A stretch of 64,000 bases of DNA from NCBI RefSeq assembly GCF_035974275.1, contig NZ_CP142422.1, positions 4,712,001-4,776,000 of the forward strand, given 5' to 3'. A program made the translations under genes and the position numbers. The stretch is from Chryseobacterium sp. MYb264. GTDB taxonomy: Bacteria > Bacteroidota > Bacteroidia > Flavobacteriales > Weeksellaceae. Under the pieces are notes generated by a model. The model was given only the letters and a program-made list of their open reading frames with translations, was not told where the DNA came from and ran no database searches. This document shows, one piece after another, positions 43,076 through 52,384 of the stretch; positions within the stretch are counted from its first letter, which is position 1, and each line of letters starts with the position of its first letter.

Positions 43076-43723
43076 ATGAAGAAATTACTTTTCACTTTTT
43101 TCTTGTGTATTTTTGCGTTGGCCTACTCACAAGTCAATCCCAACGATACTATTCGGGTAGAAAACCATCCGAAAGACAGTATCTCTGCAGAAAAGCCTGC
43201 AAAATCCGAAGCGTCTATCGTTCAGGATATTGAAAAGGTGAATGCAAAAACCCTGAAAAAAGCCAAAATCACAAAGCTTAATCCTACAAGAGCAGGTTTA
43301 TATTCTGCTGTATTGCCGGGATTGGGACAATATTATAATAAAAAATACTGGAAAATCCCTATCGTTTGGGGAGCGGTTGGAGTAGGAGCAGGAATTGCCA
43401 TCTGGAATGATAATCAGTATAAAAAGTATCGTGGGTATTACGTTGCCAAGCTCAATGGTACACCCAATGAATTCGTGGACAGTAATCCAAACCTTGATAA
43501 AGTAGCATTGGGGAACGCACAGGACAGATCGAAAAGGCAAAGAGACTATGCCATTGCGATCACAGGATTAATCTACATTCTAAACATTGTGGATGCTGTG
43601 GTAGATGCCCATCTTTATGAAGGTCGTCACGATCCGGATCTTGCGCTAACGCCTGCCGTAATTCAGGATAATTTTGGGATTACCCCTCCAAAAACGGGGT
43701 TAAGTTTAAGTTATAGATTCTAG
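43076..43723 (+). CDS. DUF5683 secreted/membrane protein
   Basis: A 215-aa protein, signal peptide MKKLLFTFFLCIFALAYSQ. The core NPTRAGLYSAVLPGLGQYYN with KKYWKIPIVWGAVGVGAG matches DUF5683, and a second hydrophobic segment (DYAIAITGLIYILNIVDAVVD) follows. Function unknown, but the gene often follows parB in Flavobacteriia, as here, where it abuts parB directly and is probably translationally coupled. Confidence 0.88.
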   Translation: MKKLLFTFFLCIFALAYSQVNPNDTIRVENHPKDSISAEKPAKSEASIVQDIEKVNAKTLKKAKITKLNPTRAGLYSAVLPGLGQYYNKKYWKIPIVWGAVGVGAGIAIWNDNQYKKYRGYYVAKLNGTPNEFVDSNPNLDKVALGNAQDRSKRQRDYAIAITGLIYILNIVDAVVDAHLYEGRHDPDLALTPAVIQDNFGITPPKTGLSLSYRF

Positions 43724-43906
43724 ACAATTAATAAATAATAATTAATAATGAATTCTGTTCTCCCAATCATCGCGGACTTTGTTAAGTCAGACGCCTTTGC
43801 GAACTTAAAAACGTTTAGTCGTTAAGAAAAAATCTTTACGATCTTTGCGATAAAATAGAATAGAATTTTAAATAAATAAGCTGTTTAAAAAGCAGATAAA
43901 TAAAAT
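43724..43906. other. Spacer with fragments of dispersed repeat
   Basis: Words such as ACGCCTTTGCGAACTTAAAAA and ATCTTTGCGATAAAAT resemble the repeat near 7 kb and 57 kb. No gene. Confidence 0.45.
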
Positions 43907-44608
43907 ATGAAAATAGCATTAGTAGGATATGGGAAAATGGGCAAAATCATTGATGAGATTGCCACAAAGAGAGGTCATGAAGTGGTTGCCCGATTAAAAG
44001 AAACTCCTACTGCTGAAAATTTGAATGGTGCTGATGTTGCTATCGAATTTTCTTTGCCGGAAGTAGCTTACGAAAATGTAAAAGCTTGTCTTGAAAATAA
44101 AGTTCCTGTGATCTGCGGAACAACAGGTTGGCTTGAAAGAAAAGCTGAAATAGAACAAATCGCAGTTGATAACGGAACTGCATTTTTATACGGGTCGAAT
44201 TTTAGTTTAGGTGTTAATTTATTTTTCGCTTTAAACGAGAAACTTGCTGATCTTATGAAGAATGTGAACGAATATTCTTGTCAGTTGGAAGAAATTCATC
44301 ATGTACATAAAAAAGATGCTCCAAGCGGAACCGCAATTTCTATCGCAGAAGGGATTTTTAAACACAATCCAAAATTTGAAGCCTGGAAACTAGAAGAAAC
44401 TCAAGGTAATCAATTAGGAATTTTTGCTATTCGTGAAGATGAAGTTCCTGGTACCCACAGTGTTTTCTACAGAAGTGAAGTAGATGAAATCGAGATTAAG
44501 CATACAGCCTACAATAGAAACGGTTTTGCTCTCGGTGCTGTAGTTGCTGCAGAATGGATCATCGGAAAGAAAGGAAATTTCGGAATGAAAGACGTTTTGG
44601 GACTTTAA
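43907..44608 (+). CDS. dapB: 4-Hydroxy-tetrahydrodipicolinate reductase
   Basis: A 233-aa enzyme of lysine/diaminopimelate synthesis. NAD(P)-binding GYGKMGK (7-13), CGTTGWLE near 72-79, and the substrate motif EEIHHVHKKDAPSGTA (~128-143) with the catalytic His-His and Lys are clear. It is shorter than E. coli DapB, as usual for Bacteroidetes. lepB follows 110 nt downstream. Confidence 0.95.
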   Translation: MKIALVGYGKMGKIIDEIATKRGHEVVARLKETPTAENLNGADVAIEFSLPEVAYENVKACLENKVPVICGTTGWLERKAEIEQIAVDNGTAFLYGSNFSLGVNLFFALNEKLADLMKNVNEYSCQLEEIHHVHKKDAPSGTAISIAEGIFKHNPKFEAWKLEETQGNQLGIFAIREDEVPGTHSVFYRSEVDEIEIKHTAYNRNGFALGAVVAAEWIIGKKGNFGMKDVLGL

Positions 44609-44718
44609 TTTGTAACAAAATCGCTACATTGCAAACTAATTGGTAACAATAGGAGGCAGTAAAAATTATTCATTGCTTATTACCAATTATTCATATTATA
44701 GATTAGGCACAAAAATTT

Positions 44719-46377
44719 ATGAACTATTTTTTAACTTATACAGTCTACGTTCTCATTTTATCTGTATTAATGGGAATTTCAACTTGGAAGCTGTTCAAGA
44801 AATTAGGATATAATCCGCTTTTTGCTTTTATACCTTTTTATAATTATTTCATTGTTTTAAAAGAGACAAAACATCCGAAATGGTGGGCAATTTTATCATA
44901 TTTGCCAATCGTGGGACCCATTATGATGTCTGTTTTTCATTTATATTTAATGAAAAAATTCGGGAAGACTCTTTTTAAAGATCAGCTTCTTACGGTAATT
45001 CTTCCGTTCATTTATATGGCAACAGTAAATTATGGTAAAGACGTAGAGTTAGAAGATGAAAACGCAAACGAGCTTTTCTTAACAGATGAAGAGAAGAATT
45101 CAAAAAAGAAAGATACTTTCGTTGGATCTATTACTTTCGCGGTAGTTTTTGCAACCATCATCCACGTTTTTGTAACGCAGCCTTTCGGGATTCCAACGGG
45201 GTCTATGGAAAGAACTTTGCTTGTTGGTGACTTCCTTTTCGTAAATAAATGGAGCTACGGTTACAGATTGCCAATGCGTCCTGTAGCAATTCCTTTCTTA
45301 CAGGGAACAATTATGGATACTGGTGAAAAAGGAAATCCTAAAGATGATCCTAAATCTTATGTTGACGGAATCAAACTTCCTTACGAAAGAATTTTCCAGT
45401 TTAGCAAGCCCCAGAAAAATGATGTAGTTGTTTTCAATTACCCTCGTGACTCTGTGCATACAGCAATTGACAGAAAAGATCCTTATGTAAAGAGATTGGT
45501 AGCTGTTGCGGGAGATACTTTCGAAATGAGAAGCGGAAGACTTTTCGTAAACGGAAAGCCTGAAACAGTTTTGGGAGATCAGGAGGTTCAGCATGCTTAT
45601 ACCGTGAATACAGGAACTCAACTGGATATTCCTAGTTTATATAATACTTACGGGTTTTTACCGGTAAGAGAAATGCAGACTGATAAAGGATTTTTATATG
45701 CTTTCCAAGGATTAACAGATAAAACGGCTGCTGAAATCAAAACTTTACCGAACGTGGTAAGTATGGAAGAAAGTATTTTCCCTAAAGATTCAGCAACAGT
45801 TTCTTATAAATTAAATGCTGATAAAACTGCTTATACAAAAAGTATTGATACCACTCAATCTATTTTCCCAATCAATAAACCTTGGAATCAGGATTGGTAC
45901 GGACCATTGAAAATTCCTAAAAAAGGAGATGTTGTAGCGATCAATCAGGAAACTTTGCCTGAATATCAGTGGATCATTTCTGAATACGAGCACAACAAAT
46001 TAGAAAATAAAAACGGAAAGATTTTCATCAACGGAAAAGAAACCAACCAATATACTATTCAGCAGGATTATTATATGATGGTTGGGGATAACAGAGATGC
46101 TTCTTTGGATGCCAGATTCTTTGGTTTCGTTCCTGAAGAGAATATCGTTGGAAAACCAATGTTTACCTGGATGAGTATTCAGGGGGCGTTCAAAGATGCT
46201 AGTTCTTCTTATCAGGCGCCTTGGAAAATTCGTTGGGATAGGATGTTTAAAGCAACCAACACAGGAGAAGCCAATAAAACTTCATACTGGTGGATCGCAG
46301 CAATGATTTTGATTTTATTCTTCGGATGGGATTACTTCGTGAAAGTTTTCAGAAAGAAGAAATCAGAAGACGATTAA
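44719..46377 (+). CDS. lepB: Signal peptidase I, large Bacteroidetes type
   Basis: A 552-aa protease. Three N-terminal hydrophobic segments (~4-22, 35-45, 57-75) precede a further membrane anchor (~137-153). Catalytic Ser162 is in FGIPTGSMERTL and catalytic Lys258 in DPYVKRLVAVAGD; the C-terminal box is MVGDNRDASLDARFFGFV, followed by a last membrane helix (YWWIAAMILILFFGWDYF). It cleaves signal peptides at the outer face of the inner membrane. The long insert between the Lys box and the GDNRDAS box (~270-450) is a feature of this phylum. Confidence 0.93.
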   Translation: MNYFLTYTVYVLILSVLMGISTWKLFKKLGYNPLFAFIPFYNYFIVLKETKHPKWWAILSYLPIVGPIMMSVFHLYLMKKFGKTLFKDQLLTVILPFIYMATVNYGKDVELEDENANELFLTDEEKNSKKKDTFVGSITFAVVFATIIHVFVTQPFGIPTGSMERTLLVGDFLFVNKWSYGYRLPMRPVAIPFLQGTIMDTGEKGNPKDDPKSYVDGIKLPYERIFQFSKPQKNDVVVFNYPRDSVHTAIDRKDPYVKRLVAVAGDTFEMRSGRLFVNGKPETVLGDQEVQHAYTVNTGTQLDIPSLYNTYGFLPVREMQTDKGFLYAFQGLTDKTAAEIKTLPNVVSMEESIFPKDSATVSYKLNADKTAYTKSIDTTQSIFPINKPWNQDWYGPLKIPKKGDVVAINQETLPEYQWIISEYEHNKLENKNGKIFINGKETNQYTIQQDYYMMVGDNRDASLDARFFGFVPEENIVGKPMFTWMSIQGAFKDASSSYQAPWKIRWDRMFKATNTGEANKTSYWWIAAMILILFFGWDYFVKVFRKKKSEDD

Positions 46378-46403
46378 GAGCTAAAATAAATTTAAAAATA
46401 GAA

Positions 46404-46432
46404 TGAAGTATTTGAAAAAATACTTCATTTTT
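46404..46432 (+). terminator. Rho-independent terminator of lepB
   Basis: TGAAGTATTT/AAATACTTCA, 4-nt loop, followed by TTTTTG. The T run also forms part of a weak -7-like sequence (CATTTTTG) directly before the next gene. Confidence 0.75.
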
Positions 46433-46434
46433 GT

Positions 46435-47052
46435 ATGATGAATATGCAGAATATATTATTACCGGTATTTTATTTACCGCCAATTTCATGGTTTTCAGAG
46501 TTTTTAAATCCTGAAAATGAAGTTGTTTTTGAGCAGTTTGAAAATTTTCCAAAGCAAACGTACAGAAACAGAGCCAATATTTATGGGGCAAATGGGAAGC
46601 TTTCATTAATTATTCCCATTCAGCATAACGGAAAAAGAGAATTCAAAGATATAGAGATCTCTTACCGTGAAGATTGGCAGAACCTTCATTGGAAATCGAT
46701 CAAGACAGCTTATCAGAGTTCTCCTTATTTTGAATATTACGAAGATAAATTCAGGAAAATATTTGATCTGAAAGAAAAATTTCTGTTAGATTTTAACCTT
46801 AAAGGTTTAGAAATCATTCAGCAGATCTTAAAAACGGAAAAGGCACACTCTTTGAATGTAGAATATATCAAAAATCCTGACGAGATTAATTTTCGTGAGA
46901 AATTTTCTGCGAAATTACCGTCCGAATATGAAATGGATGAATATTATCAAACATTTACGGATAAATTAGGGTTTTTAAAAGATCTGTCGGTTCTTGATTT
47001 AATATGTAACAAAGGACCGGAGTCTTTGACTTATATTAAAAATATTAAATAA
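46435..47052 (+). CDS. WbqC-family protein
   Basis: A 205-aa protein matching WbqC: NILLPVFYLPPISWFSEFL at the start, QTYRNRANIYGANGKLSLIIPI, and SIKTAYQSSPYFEYYEDKF. WbqC-like proteins occur in surface-glycan gene sets, with no proven reaction. Here it lies between lepB and the subtilase, nine nucleotides before the latter. The start codon could be any of three Met within the first four residues. Confidence 0.85.
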   Translation: MMNMQNILLPVFYLPPISWFSEFLNPENEVVFEQFENFPKQTYRNRANIYGANGKLSLIIPIQHNGKREFKDIEISYREDWQNLHWKSIKTAYQSSPYFEYYEDKFRKIFDLKEKFLLDFNLKGLEIIQQILKTEKAHSLNVEYIKNPDEINFREKFSAKLPSEYEMDEYYQTFTDKLGFLKDLSVLDLICNKGPESLTYIKNIK

Positions 47053-47061
47053 TTAACTCAC

Positions 47062-48741
47062 ATGAAAAAGGTATTATTAGCTGCTGTTTTTTTGACGGGA
47101 TTAAACCTTGCGTTCGCTCAGGATGCTCAAGGTAAAACTGCTGACACGAAAGAGGATAAAGACCTGATGACCTGGTATCATAAGGATTTTGCAACTTCTA
47201 AAGTATATGGTGTAAATACAGAAAATGCCTATAAATATTTAGAATCTAAAGGTCTTAAAGCAACTCCGGTTGTGGTGGGCGTTTTGGATAGTGGAGTACA
47301 GGTAGATCACCCAGGATTGGTGAAAAATATCTGGTCAAATCCTAATGAAATTCCTGGAAACGGTATAGATGATGATGGAAACGGATATATTGACGATGTT
47401 CACGGATGGAATTTCATCGGTGGAAAGAATGCCGATATTGATGTCGATAATATGGAGGTAACCCGTGTTGTTGCTAAGTACAAACCTATTTTCGAAGGTG
47501 ACGATTCTACAAAAAATAAAGCCAATCAAGCTAAAATGCCTGAAGAGTTTGCCATGTACATGAAGTCTAAAGACAAGTTTACTAAAAACAGTGTCGAAGG
47601 GAGACAGGGATTGCAGACATTTACTATGATAAAAGAGCTTATTCCTAATATGGTGCGACTGCTGGGTGGAAAACCTTTAACGTCCGAAACATTGAGTACT
47701 GTAAAACCTAGTGATCAGAAAGATGCTATTGCCTTTGAGGTCTTGCAAAGACTATTGCAGGATCCCGGAATGAAGGGGAAATCAGGTGCGGATTTTGAGG
47801 CTAAGATTACAAAAGATATGAATGATGCTTTGGAAGAATACACTCCTAAAGCTCAGCAATATGACCTTAGTTTTGATCCGAGAAAAGAAATTGTAGGCGA
47901 TAACTACGATGATTATTCTGAAAGAATTTACGGAAACAACCATTATGAAGGTCCTGATGCAAGACACGGAACACACGTTGCAGGTATTATCGCGGGTCTT
48001 CCGCAAGGAAAAGAAGTTCAGTATGGGGTAGCTTCTAAAGTGGCTAAGATCATGTCGGTAAGAACAGTTCCTAATGGTGATGAAAGAGATAAAGATGTTG
48101 CCAACGCGATTCGTTATGCTGTTGATAATGGTGCTAAAGTTTTAAATATGAGCTTTGGTAAACCTGTTTCTCCAGGAAAAAATGTGGTTTGGGATGCCTT
48201 TAAATATGCTGAAGACAAGGGCGTTCTTTTGGTAAAAGCAGCTGGTAACGAAAACGAAGATGTTGCAGAACATTTAGCGTATCCTACCAACTTTAAAAAT
48301 ATTACTGATGATAAACCATTTGTAAGCAATGTTTTGGTAGTAGGAGCTAGTACAAATAGAAACAATGAACTGAGAGCAAGTTTTTCTAATTTCAACAAGA
48401 AAATGGTCAATGTTTTTGCGCCGGGTGAAGAAATTTATTCCACTGTTCCGCATGATAAATATGAATATTTACAGGGGACTTCCATGGCTTCTCCCGTAGT
48501 GGCAGGTGCTGCAGCGGTATTATTGGCTTATATGCCGGGCCTTACGCCGGCGCAGGTAATTGAGTCTTTGGAAAAATCTAGCAACGCAAGTACAGAAAAC
48601 GGTTTTGGAGATCTTTCACAGGCAGGCGGGGTTATTGATGTAAAGAGAGCAGCAGAATATGCTTTCACTAATTTCTATCAGGGAAAATCTTCAGCAGTGA
48701 AGAAGCCTGCAAAATCCGTAAAAAAGACTGTTAAAAAGTAA
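47062..48741 (+). CDS. Secreted subtilisin-like serine protease (S8)
   Basis: A 559-aa protease with signal peptide MKKVLLAAVFLTGLNLAFAQ. Catalytic triad: D76 (VVGVLDSGVQVDHPG), H302 (RHGTHVAGIIAG) and S474 (GTSMASPVVAG). About 225 residues lie between D and H, against ~30 in subtilisin; this insert is Lys-rich and helical (~125-285). There is no C-terminal sorting domain; the end is a basic AKSVKKTVKK tail. Closely related proteins are common in Flavobacteriia. Probably cotranscribed with the WbqC gene. Confidence 0.92.
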   Translation: MKKVLLAAVFLTGLNLAFAQDAQGKTADTKEDKDLMTWYHKDFATSKVYGVNTENAYKYLESKGLKATPVVVGVLDSGVQVDHPGLVKNIWSNPNEIPGNGIDDDGNGYIDDVHGWNFIGGKNADIDVDNMEVTRVVAKYKPIFEGDDSTKNKANQAKMPEEFAMYMKSKDKFTKNSVEGRQGLQTFTMIKELIPNMVRLLGGKPLTSETLSTVKPSDQKDAIAFEVLQRLLQDPGMKGKSGADFEAKITKDMNDALEEYTPKAQQYDLSFDPRKEIVGDNYDDYSERIYGNNHYEGPDARHGTHVAGIIAGLPQGKEVQYGVASKVAKIMSVRTVPNGDERDKDVANAIRYAVDNGAKVLNMSFGKPVSPGKNVVWDAFKYAEDKGVLLVKAAGNENEDVAEHLAYPTNFKNITDDKPFVSNVLVVGASTNRNNELRASFSNFNKKMVNVFAPGEEIYSTVPHDKYEYLQGTSMASPVVAGAAAVLLAYMPGLTPAQVIESLEKSSNASTENGFGDLSQAGGVIDVKRAAEYAFTNFYQGKSSAVKKPAKSVKKTVKK

Positions 48742-48771
48742 TATATCTTCCTGTATTTAAGGTTGAAAGAT

Positions 48772-48803
48772 AGAAAGTCCGAATTTTTCGGGCTTTTTTT
48801 ATT
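48772..48803 (+). terminator. Rho-independent terminator
   Basis: AAGTCCGAA/TTCGGGCTT stem and a T run after the subtilase gene. Confidence 0.85.
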
Positions 48804-48868
48804 TTTATTTTTCAATTTTGGCACACTTTTTTATAACTTTATGGTATATAAAATAATAAACAACAATT

Positions 48869-49363
48869 ATGAAAAAGTTACTATTTGCAGGAATGTTGGG
48901 AACATCACTTTTTGCAGTGTCGTGTTCCGCCGTTAATAATGCAAAGACAGCACAAAGCCAAAGATCGGAGTTTTTAAAAATGAAGGGAGACTGGCAGATC
49001 GTAAGCATTAATTACGATAAGAAATTTAAGATCAAGCCTTTTGACGAAGGATTGGATGCTCAGTGCTTCGTAGGTAGCCATTGGAGACTGATTCCAAATA
49101 ACTGGACCGGTGCTTATACGGTGAGTGGAGGTGGAAATTGTGGAGCAGGATTTACTCAACCCATTAAAATTGATTCAAAAAACGGAAATACTTTCGGATT
49201 TAAGAAAATTGCTGACGGTACAAAAGCAAAACAAAATATTGCAGGCTACGAATTGACATTAACAAATCAATCTACAGATCAATTTACATTAGAACAAAAT
49301 ATTCCTTTTGATGGAGAAAATGTAAGAGTTGTTTACAACTTTGAAAGAGCAGGAATGAAATAA
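48869..49363 (+). CDS. Lipocalin-like lipoprotein
   Basis: A 164-aa lipoprotein: signal peptide MKKLLFAGMLGTSLFAVSC with lipid Cys19. The mature part (LKMKGDWQIVSINYDKKFKI, GSHWRLIPNNWTGAYTV) has the GxW motif and strand pattern of Bacteroidetes lipocalin-like proteins. The ligand is unknown. It lies 21 nt before an OmpA-family lipoprotein gene, so the two probably form an envelope operon. Confidence 0.78.
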   Translation: MKKLLFAGMLGTSLFAVSCSAVNNAKTAQSQRSEFLKMKGDWQIVSINYDKKFKIKPFDEGLDAQCFVGSHWRLIPNNWTGAYTVSGGGNCGAGFTQPIKIDSKNGNTFGFKKIADGTKAKQNIAGYELTLTNQSTDQFTLEQNIPFDGENVRVVYNFERAGMK

Positions 49364-49384
49364 TTAATATAAAAAGACAAAAAA

Positions 49385-50074
49385 ATGAAATTTACAAAAA
49401 CATATATAGGAGCCCTTTTCTTATCATCAGCTTTATTATTAACAAGCTGTGAGGCCGTACAGAATTCTAACCACCAGCAGAGAGGTACAGCAGTAGGTGC
49501 TGCTTCAGGTGCGGTTATCGGAGGTATTTTGGGTAATAACGTGGGTAAAGGTAAAAATGCTGCGTTAGGGGCAGTTTTAGGTGGTATTATCGGTGGTGTT
49601 ACAGGTAATGTGATCGGTAATAAAATGGATAAGCAGGCCAGAGAAATTAAAGAAACTTTGCCGGGTGCTGAAGTGGAAAGAGTAGGGGACGGTATTAAAA
49701 TTACCCTGAATGAAAGTATCGTTAACTTTGATTTTGATTCTTCTGCGCTTACAAGTTCCGCAAAGACAAATCTGGATAAGTTAGCACAGGTGCTTGTGAA
49801 TAACCCGGATACCAATATCAATATCTACGGGCACACGGACAGCAAAGGAGCGGACGACTACAATATGAAACTTTCTGAAAGAAGAGCAAATTCTGTAAAA
49901 GCTTATTTGTCTGGTAAAGGAATCGCTTCTTCAAGATTATTTGCATTGGGTGAAGGGAAAAACCAACCGGTTGCCTCCAATGATACAGAAGCCGGAAGAG
50001 CGAAAAACCGAAGAGTGGAGTTCGCCATTACCGCAAATGAAAAAATGATTAACGATGCTCAACAAGGGCAGTAG
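49385..50074 (+). CDS. OmpA-family lipoprotein with glycine-zipper segment
   Basis: A 229-aa lipoprotein: signal peptide ending LLLTSC, lipid Cys near 22. Residues 35-80 are a glycine zipper (GTAVGAASGAVIGGILGNNV, AALGAVLGGIIGGVTGNVIG), which may insert in a membrane. The C-terminal OmpA domain (INFDFDSSALTSSAKTNLD is close; NIYGHTDSKGADDYNMKLSE and RRANSVKAYL follow) binds peptidoglycan. It should tether the outer membrane to the wall. Very similar in layout to YiaD-type proteins. Confidence 0.88.
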   Translation: MKFTKTYIGALFLSSALLLTSCEAVQNSNHQQRGTAVGAASGAVIGGILGNNVGKGKNAALGAVLGGIIGGVTGNVIGNKMDKQAREIKETLPGAEVERVGDGIKITLNESIVNFDFDSSALTSSAKTNLDKLAQVLVNNPDTNINIYGHTDSKGADDYNMKLSERRANSVKAYLSGKGIASSRLFALGEGKNQPVASNDTEAGRAKNRRVEFAITANEKMINDAQQGQ

Positions 50075-50103
50075 TTAATTTAATATATAAATATTTTCGT
50101 AAA

Positions 50104-50127
50104 TAACCGCTTCGGCGGTTTTTTTTG
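50104..50127 (+). terminator. Rho-independent terminator
   Basis: AACCGC TTCG GCGGTT with a TTTTTTTT run. Confidence 0.92.
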
Positions 50128-50155
50128 TATTTTTATGGAATAATTTTGAATTGAC

Positions 50156-50163
50156 TACTTTTG
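50156..50163 (+). promoter_or_regulatory. -7 promoter element of the polyprenyl-phospho-arabinose operon
   Basis: TACTTTTG, 18 nt before the ATG at 50181, directly after a terminator. Confidence 0.6.
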
Positions 50164-50180
50164 TAACTGATATCACATAA

Positions 50181-51068
50181 ATGAAGAAATATCTAAAACT
50201 GCTTCGCGTAGAACAATGGGTGAAAAACCTCTTTGTATTTGTCCCTCTATTTTTTTCAGGCAGTATTCAAAACTCAGATTTACTAAGTAAGAGTATTTTT
50301 GCTTTTATTATTTTCTCTTTGGCAGCAAGTGTTGTTTATATTTTAAATGATTATAATGACATTGAAGCCGACAGAAAGCATCCCGAAAAGAGAAGAAGAC
50401 CTTTGGCTAGTGGAGCTATATCAAAATCTACAGCTATAGGCATTCTTATGGGAATTATCATTATAGATGTTGCTTTAATATTCTTAGCTCAAAACTGTTT
50501 TCAGGAAAATCTTTGGAAGTTTGCCGCCATTATTGCGACCTATTTCGTGATGAATCTAGCGTACACGTTTAGATTAAAACATGTTCCAATCATTGATATC
50601 TGCATCATTGCAATTGGTTTTGTACTGAGAGTTTTGGCAGGAGGCTATATTACGGGAATCAATATTTCACAATGGGCTATTTTGCTGACCTTTGTTTTAG
50701 CATTGGTTTTAGCCATCGGGAAAAGAAGGGGAGAACTGATCAATGCGCAGGTTTCAGGTAAAACAAGAAAGGCACTGGATGGCTATAATGTACAGTTCGC
50801 GGATATCGCTCTTTCAATATCGGTGACATTGGCGATTATTTGTTATCTGATGTTTACTTTGTCTCCTGAAGTACAGGCAAGATTTCATGAAAGGGTGTTC
50901 TACACTGTAATTTTTGTAGTATTTGCCTTTCTGAGGTATTTACAGCAAACTTTAGTGTACAACCGTACCGAATCGCCTACGAAAATTGTGTACAGAGACC
51001 GTTATATCCAGATTACCCTGATATTATGGGTCGCTGCATTTTTAATCCAAATCTATTTTAAAAAATAA
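50181..51068 (+). CDS. UbiA-type polyprenyl-phosphate:PRPP phosphoribosyltransferase (predicted)
   Basis: A 295-aa membrane enzyme with 8-9 hydrophobic segments. The UbiA Asp-rich motif NDYNDIEADRKHPEKRRRPL (~59-78) and the second motif (KRRGELIN ... RKALDGYNVQFAD) match decaprenyl-phosphate 5-phosphoribosyltransferases (mycobacterial Rv3806c type, VEQWVKNLFVFVPLFFS at the start). It would join PRPP to a polyprenyl phosphate at the inner membrane. Its last base is the first base of the dprE1-like ATG, so the genes are tightly coupled. Confidence 0.85.
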   Translation: MKKYLKLLRVEQWVKNLFVFVPLFFSGSIQNSDLLSKSIFAFIIFSLAASVVYILNDYNDIEADRKHPEKRRRPLASGAISKSTAIGILMGIIIIDVALIFLAQNCFQENLWKFAAIIATYFVMNLAYTFRLKHVPIIDICIIAIGFVLRVLAGGYITGINISQWAILLTFVLALVLAIGKRRGELINAQVSGKTRKALDGYNVQFADIALSISVTLAIICYLMFTLSPEVQARFHERVFYTVIFVVFAFLRYLQQTLVYNRTESPTKIVYRDRYIQITLILWVAAFLIQIYFKK

Positions 51069-52384
51069 TGAAGCCGAATTTTGTACAGAAAGTCACCAAC
51101 TGGGGCAATTTTCCAATTGTGGAAAAAGAAATGAAGTCTGAAGACAGCTTCAAAAATATACGAGATTTTGTTTTAAACCATAATGAAGTAATTGCTCGCG
51201 GAAATGGAAGATGTTACGGAGATTCTTCATTGGGTGAACATATATTCTCAACCAAAAGATTAAATAAATTTATAAGTTTTGATCGCCTGAACGGAATTAT
51301 TGAATGCGAATCCGGGGTTTTGCTTTCCGATGTTCTGGAAATATCTGTTCCTCAGGGATATTTTTTATATGTTACTCCGGGGACGAAATTTGTCTCTGTC
51401 GGAGGTGCTATTGCTTCTGATGTTCATGGTAAAAACCATCATGCAGAAGGCTGTTTTTCAGAATATGTGATCGATTTTAAACTGATGATCGAAAACGGGG
51501 ATATCATCACATGCTCAAGAGAAGAAAATTCAGATAAATTCTGGGCTACCATTGGTGGAATGGGGCTTACGGGAATTATTCTTTCAGCAAAGTTTAAATT
51601 GAAAAACATTGAGTCTGCTTATATTCGTCAGGAAAGTATTAAAGCTGAAAACCTTGACGAGATCTTCAGATTATTTGAAGAAAGTGAAAGCTGGACATAC
51701 ACCGTTGCATGGATCGACTGTCTTCAGAAAGGGGGGAATATCGGAAGAAGTATTTTGATGAGAGGTGAACATGCCTTTCAGCATGAGCTTCCAGAGAATC
51801 TTAAGAAGAATCCTTTACGATTGAAGAAAAAGTTTGAACCTACCGTTCCTTTTTACTTTCCGGGATTTGTTTTAAACGCGTTAACCGTTAAGATTTTTAA
51901 TTTTCTATATTATAAAAAACAGTCTAAAAAGGAGGTGAAAAGCTTTACCGATTTTGAAACCTTTTTTTATCCTCTGGATTTCGTGAACGACTGGAATAAG
52001 ATCTACGGAAAATCGGGATTTATCCAATATCAGATGATGATCCCGAAAGAAACGGGAAAAGAAGGAATGAAAAAGATCTTGGAAACAATTGCCAATAGTG
52101 GTAACGGCTCTTTTCTGGCTGTATTAAAGCTTTACGGAAAAGAAAATCCACAGGCATACAATTCTTTTCCTTTTGAAGGATATTCTCTGGCGCTCGATTT
52201 TAAAGTAAATTCAAAACTGAAGAAATTAATAGATAAATTAGACGACATTGTTCAGGAATATAACGGGAAGATCTATCTTACAAAAGACAGCATGAGCAGA
52301 TCGTCTCTTACCAATTATCTTAAAAATGTTCAAAGCTCAAAATTTGTGTCTTTGCAGCACAAAAGAATTATAAATAACAGCTAA
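51068..52384 (+). CDS. dprE1: FAD-dependent oxidase, DprE1 homologue
   Basis: A 438-aa flavoprotein oxidising polyprenyl-phospho-ribose at C2'. FAD domain: EVIARGNGRCYGDSS, TPGTKFVSVGGAIASDVHGK with NHHAEG, and FWATIGGMGLTGI, all very close to mycobacterial DprE1. The lysine of LTKDSMSRSS corresponds to active-site K418. At the place of DprE1 Cys387 (NICVDF) this protein reads SLALDF, so the drug-target Cys is Ala375. It overlaps its neighbours by one base on each side, within a putative arabinose-donor operon. Confidence 0.88.
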   Translation: MKPNFVQKVTNWGNFPIVEKEMKSEDSFKNIRDFVLNHNEVIARGNGRCYGDSSLGEHIFSTKRLNKFISFDRLNGIIECESGVLLSDVLEISVPQGYFLYVTPGTKFVSVGGAIASDVHGKNHHAEGCFSEYVIDFKLMIENGDIITCSREENSDKFWATIGGMGLTGIILSAKFKLKNIESAYIRQESIKAENLDEIFRLFEESESWTYTVAWIDCLQKGGNIGRSILMRGEHAFQHELPENLKKNPLRLKKKFEPTVPFYFPGFVLNALTVKIFNFLYYKKQSKKEVKSFTDFETFFYPLDFVNDWNKIYGKSGFIQYQMMIPKETGKEGMKKILETIANSGNGSFLAVLKLYGKENPQAYNSFPFEGYSLALDFKVNSKLKKLIDKLDDIVQEYNGKIYLTKDSMSRSSLTNYLKNVQSSKFVSLQHKRIINNS

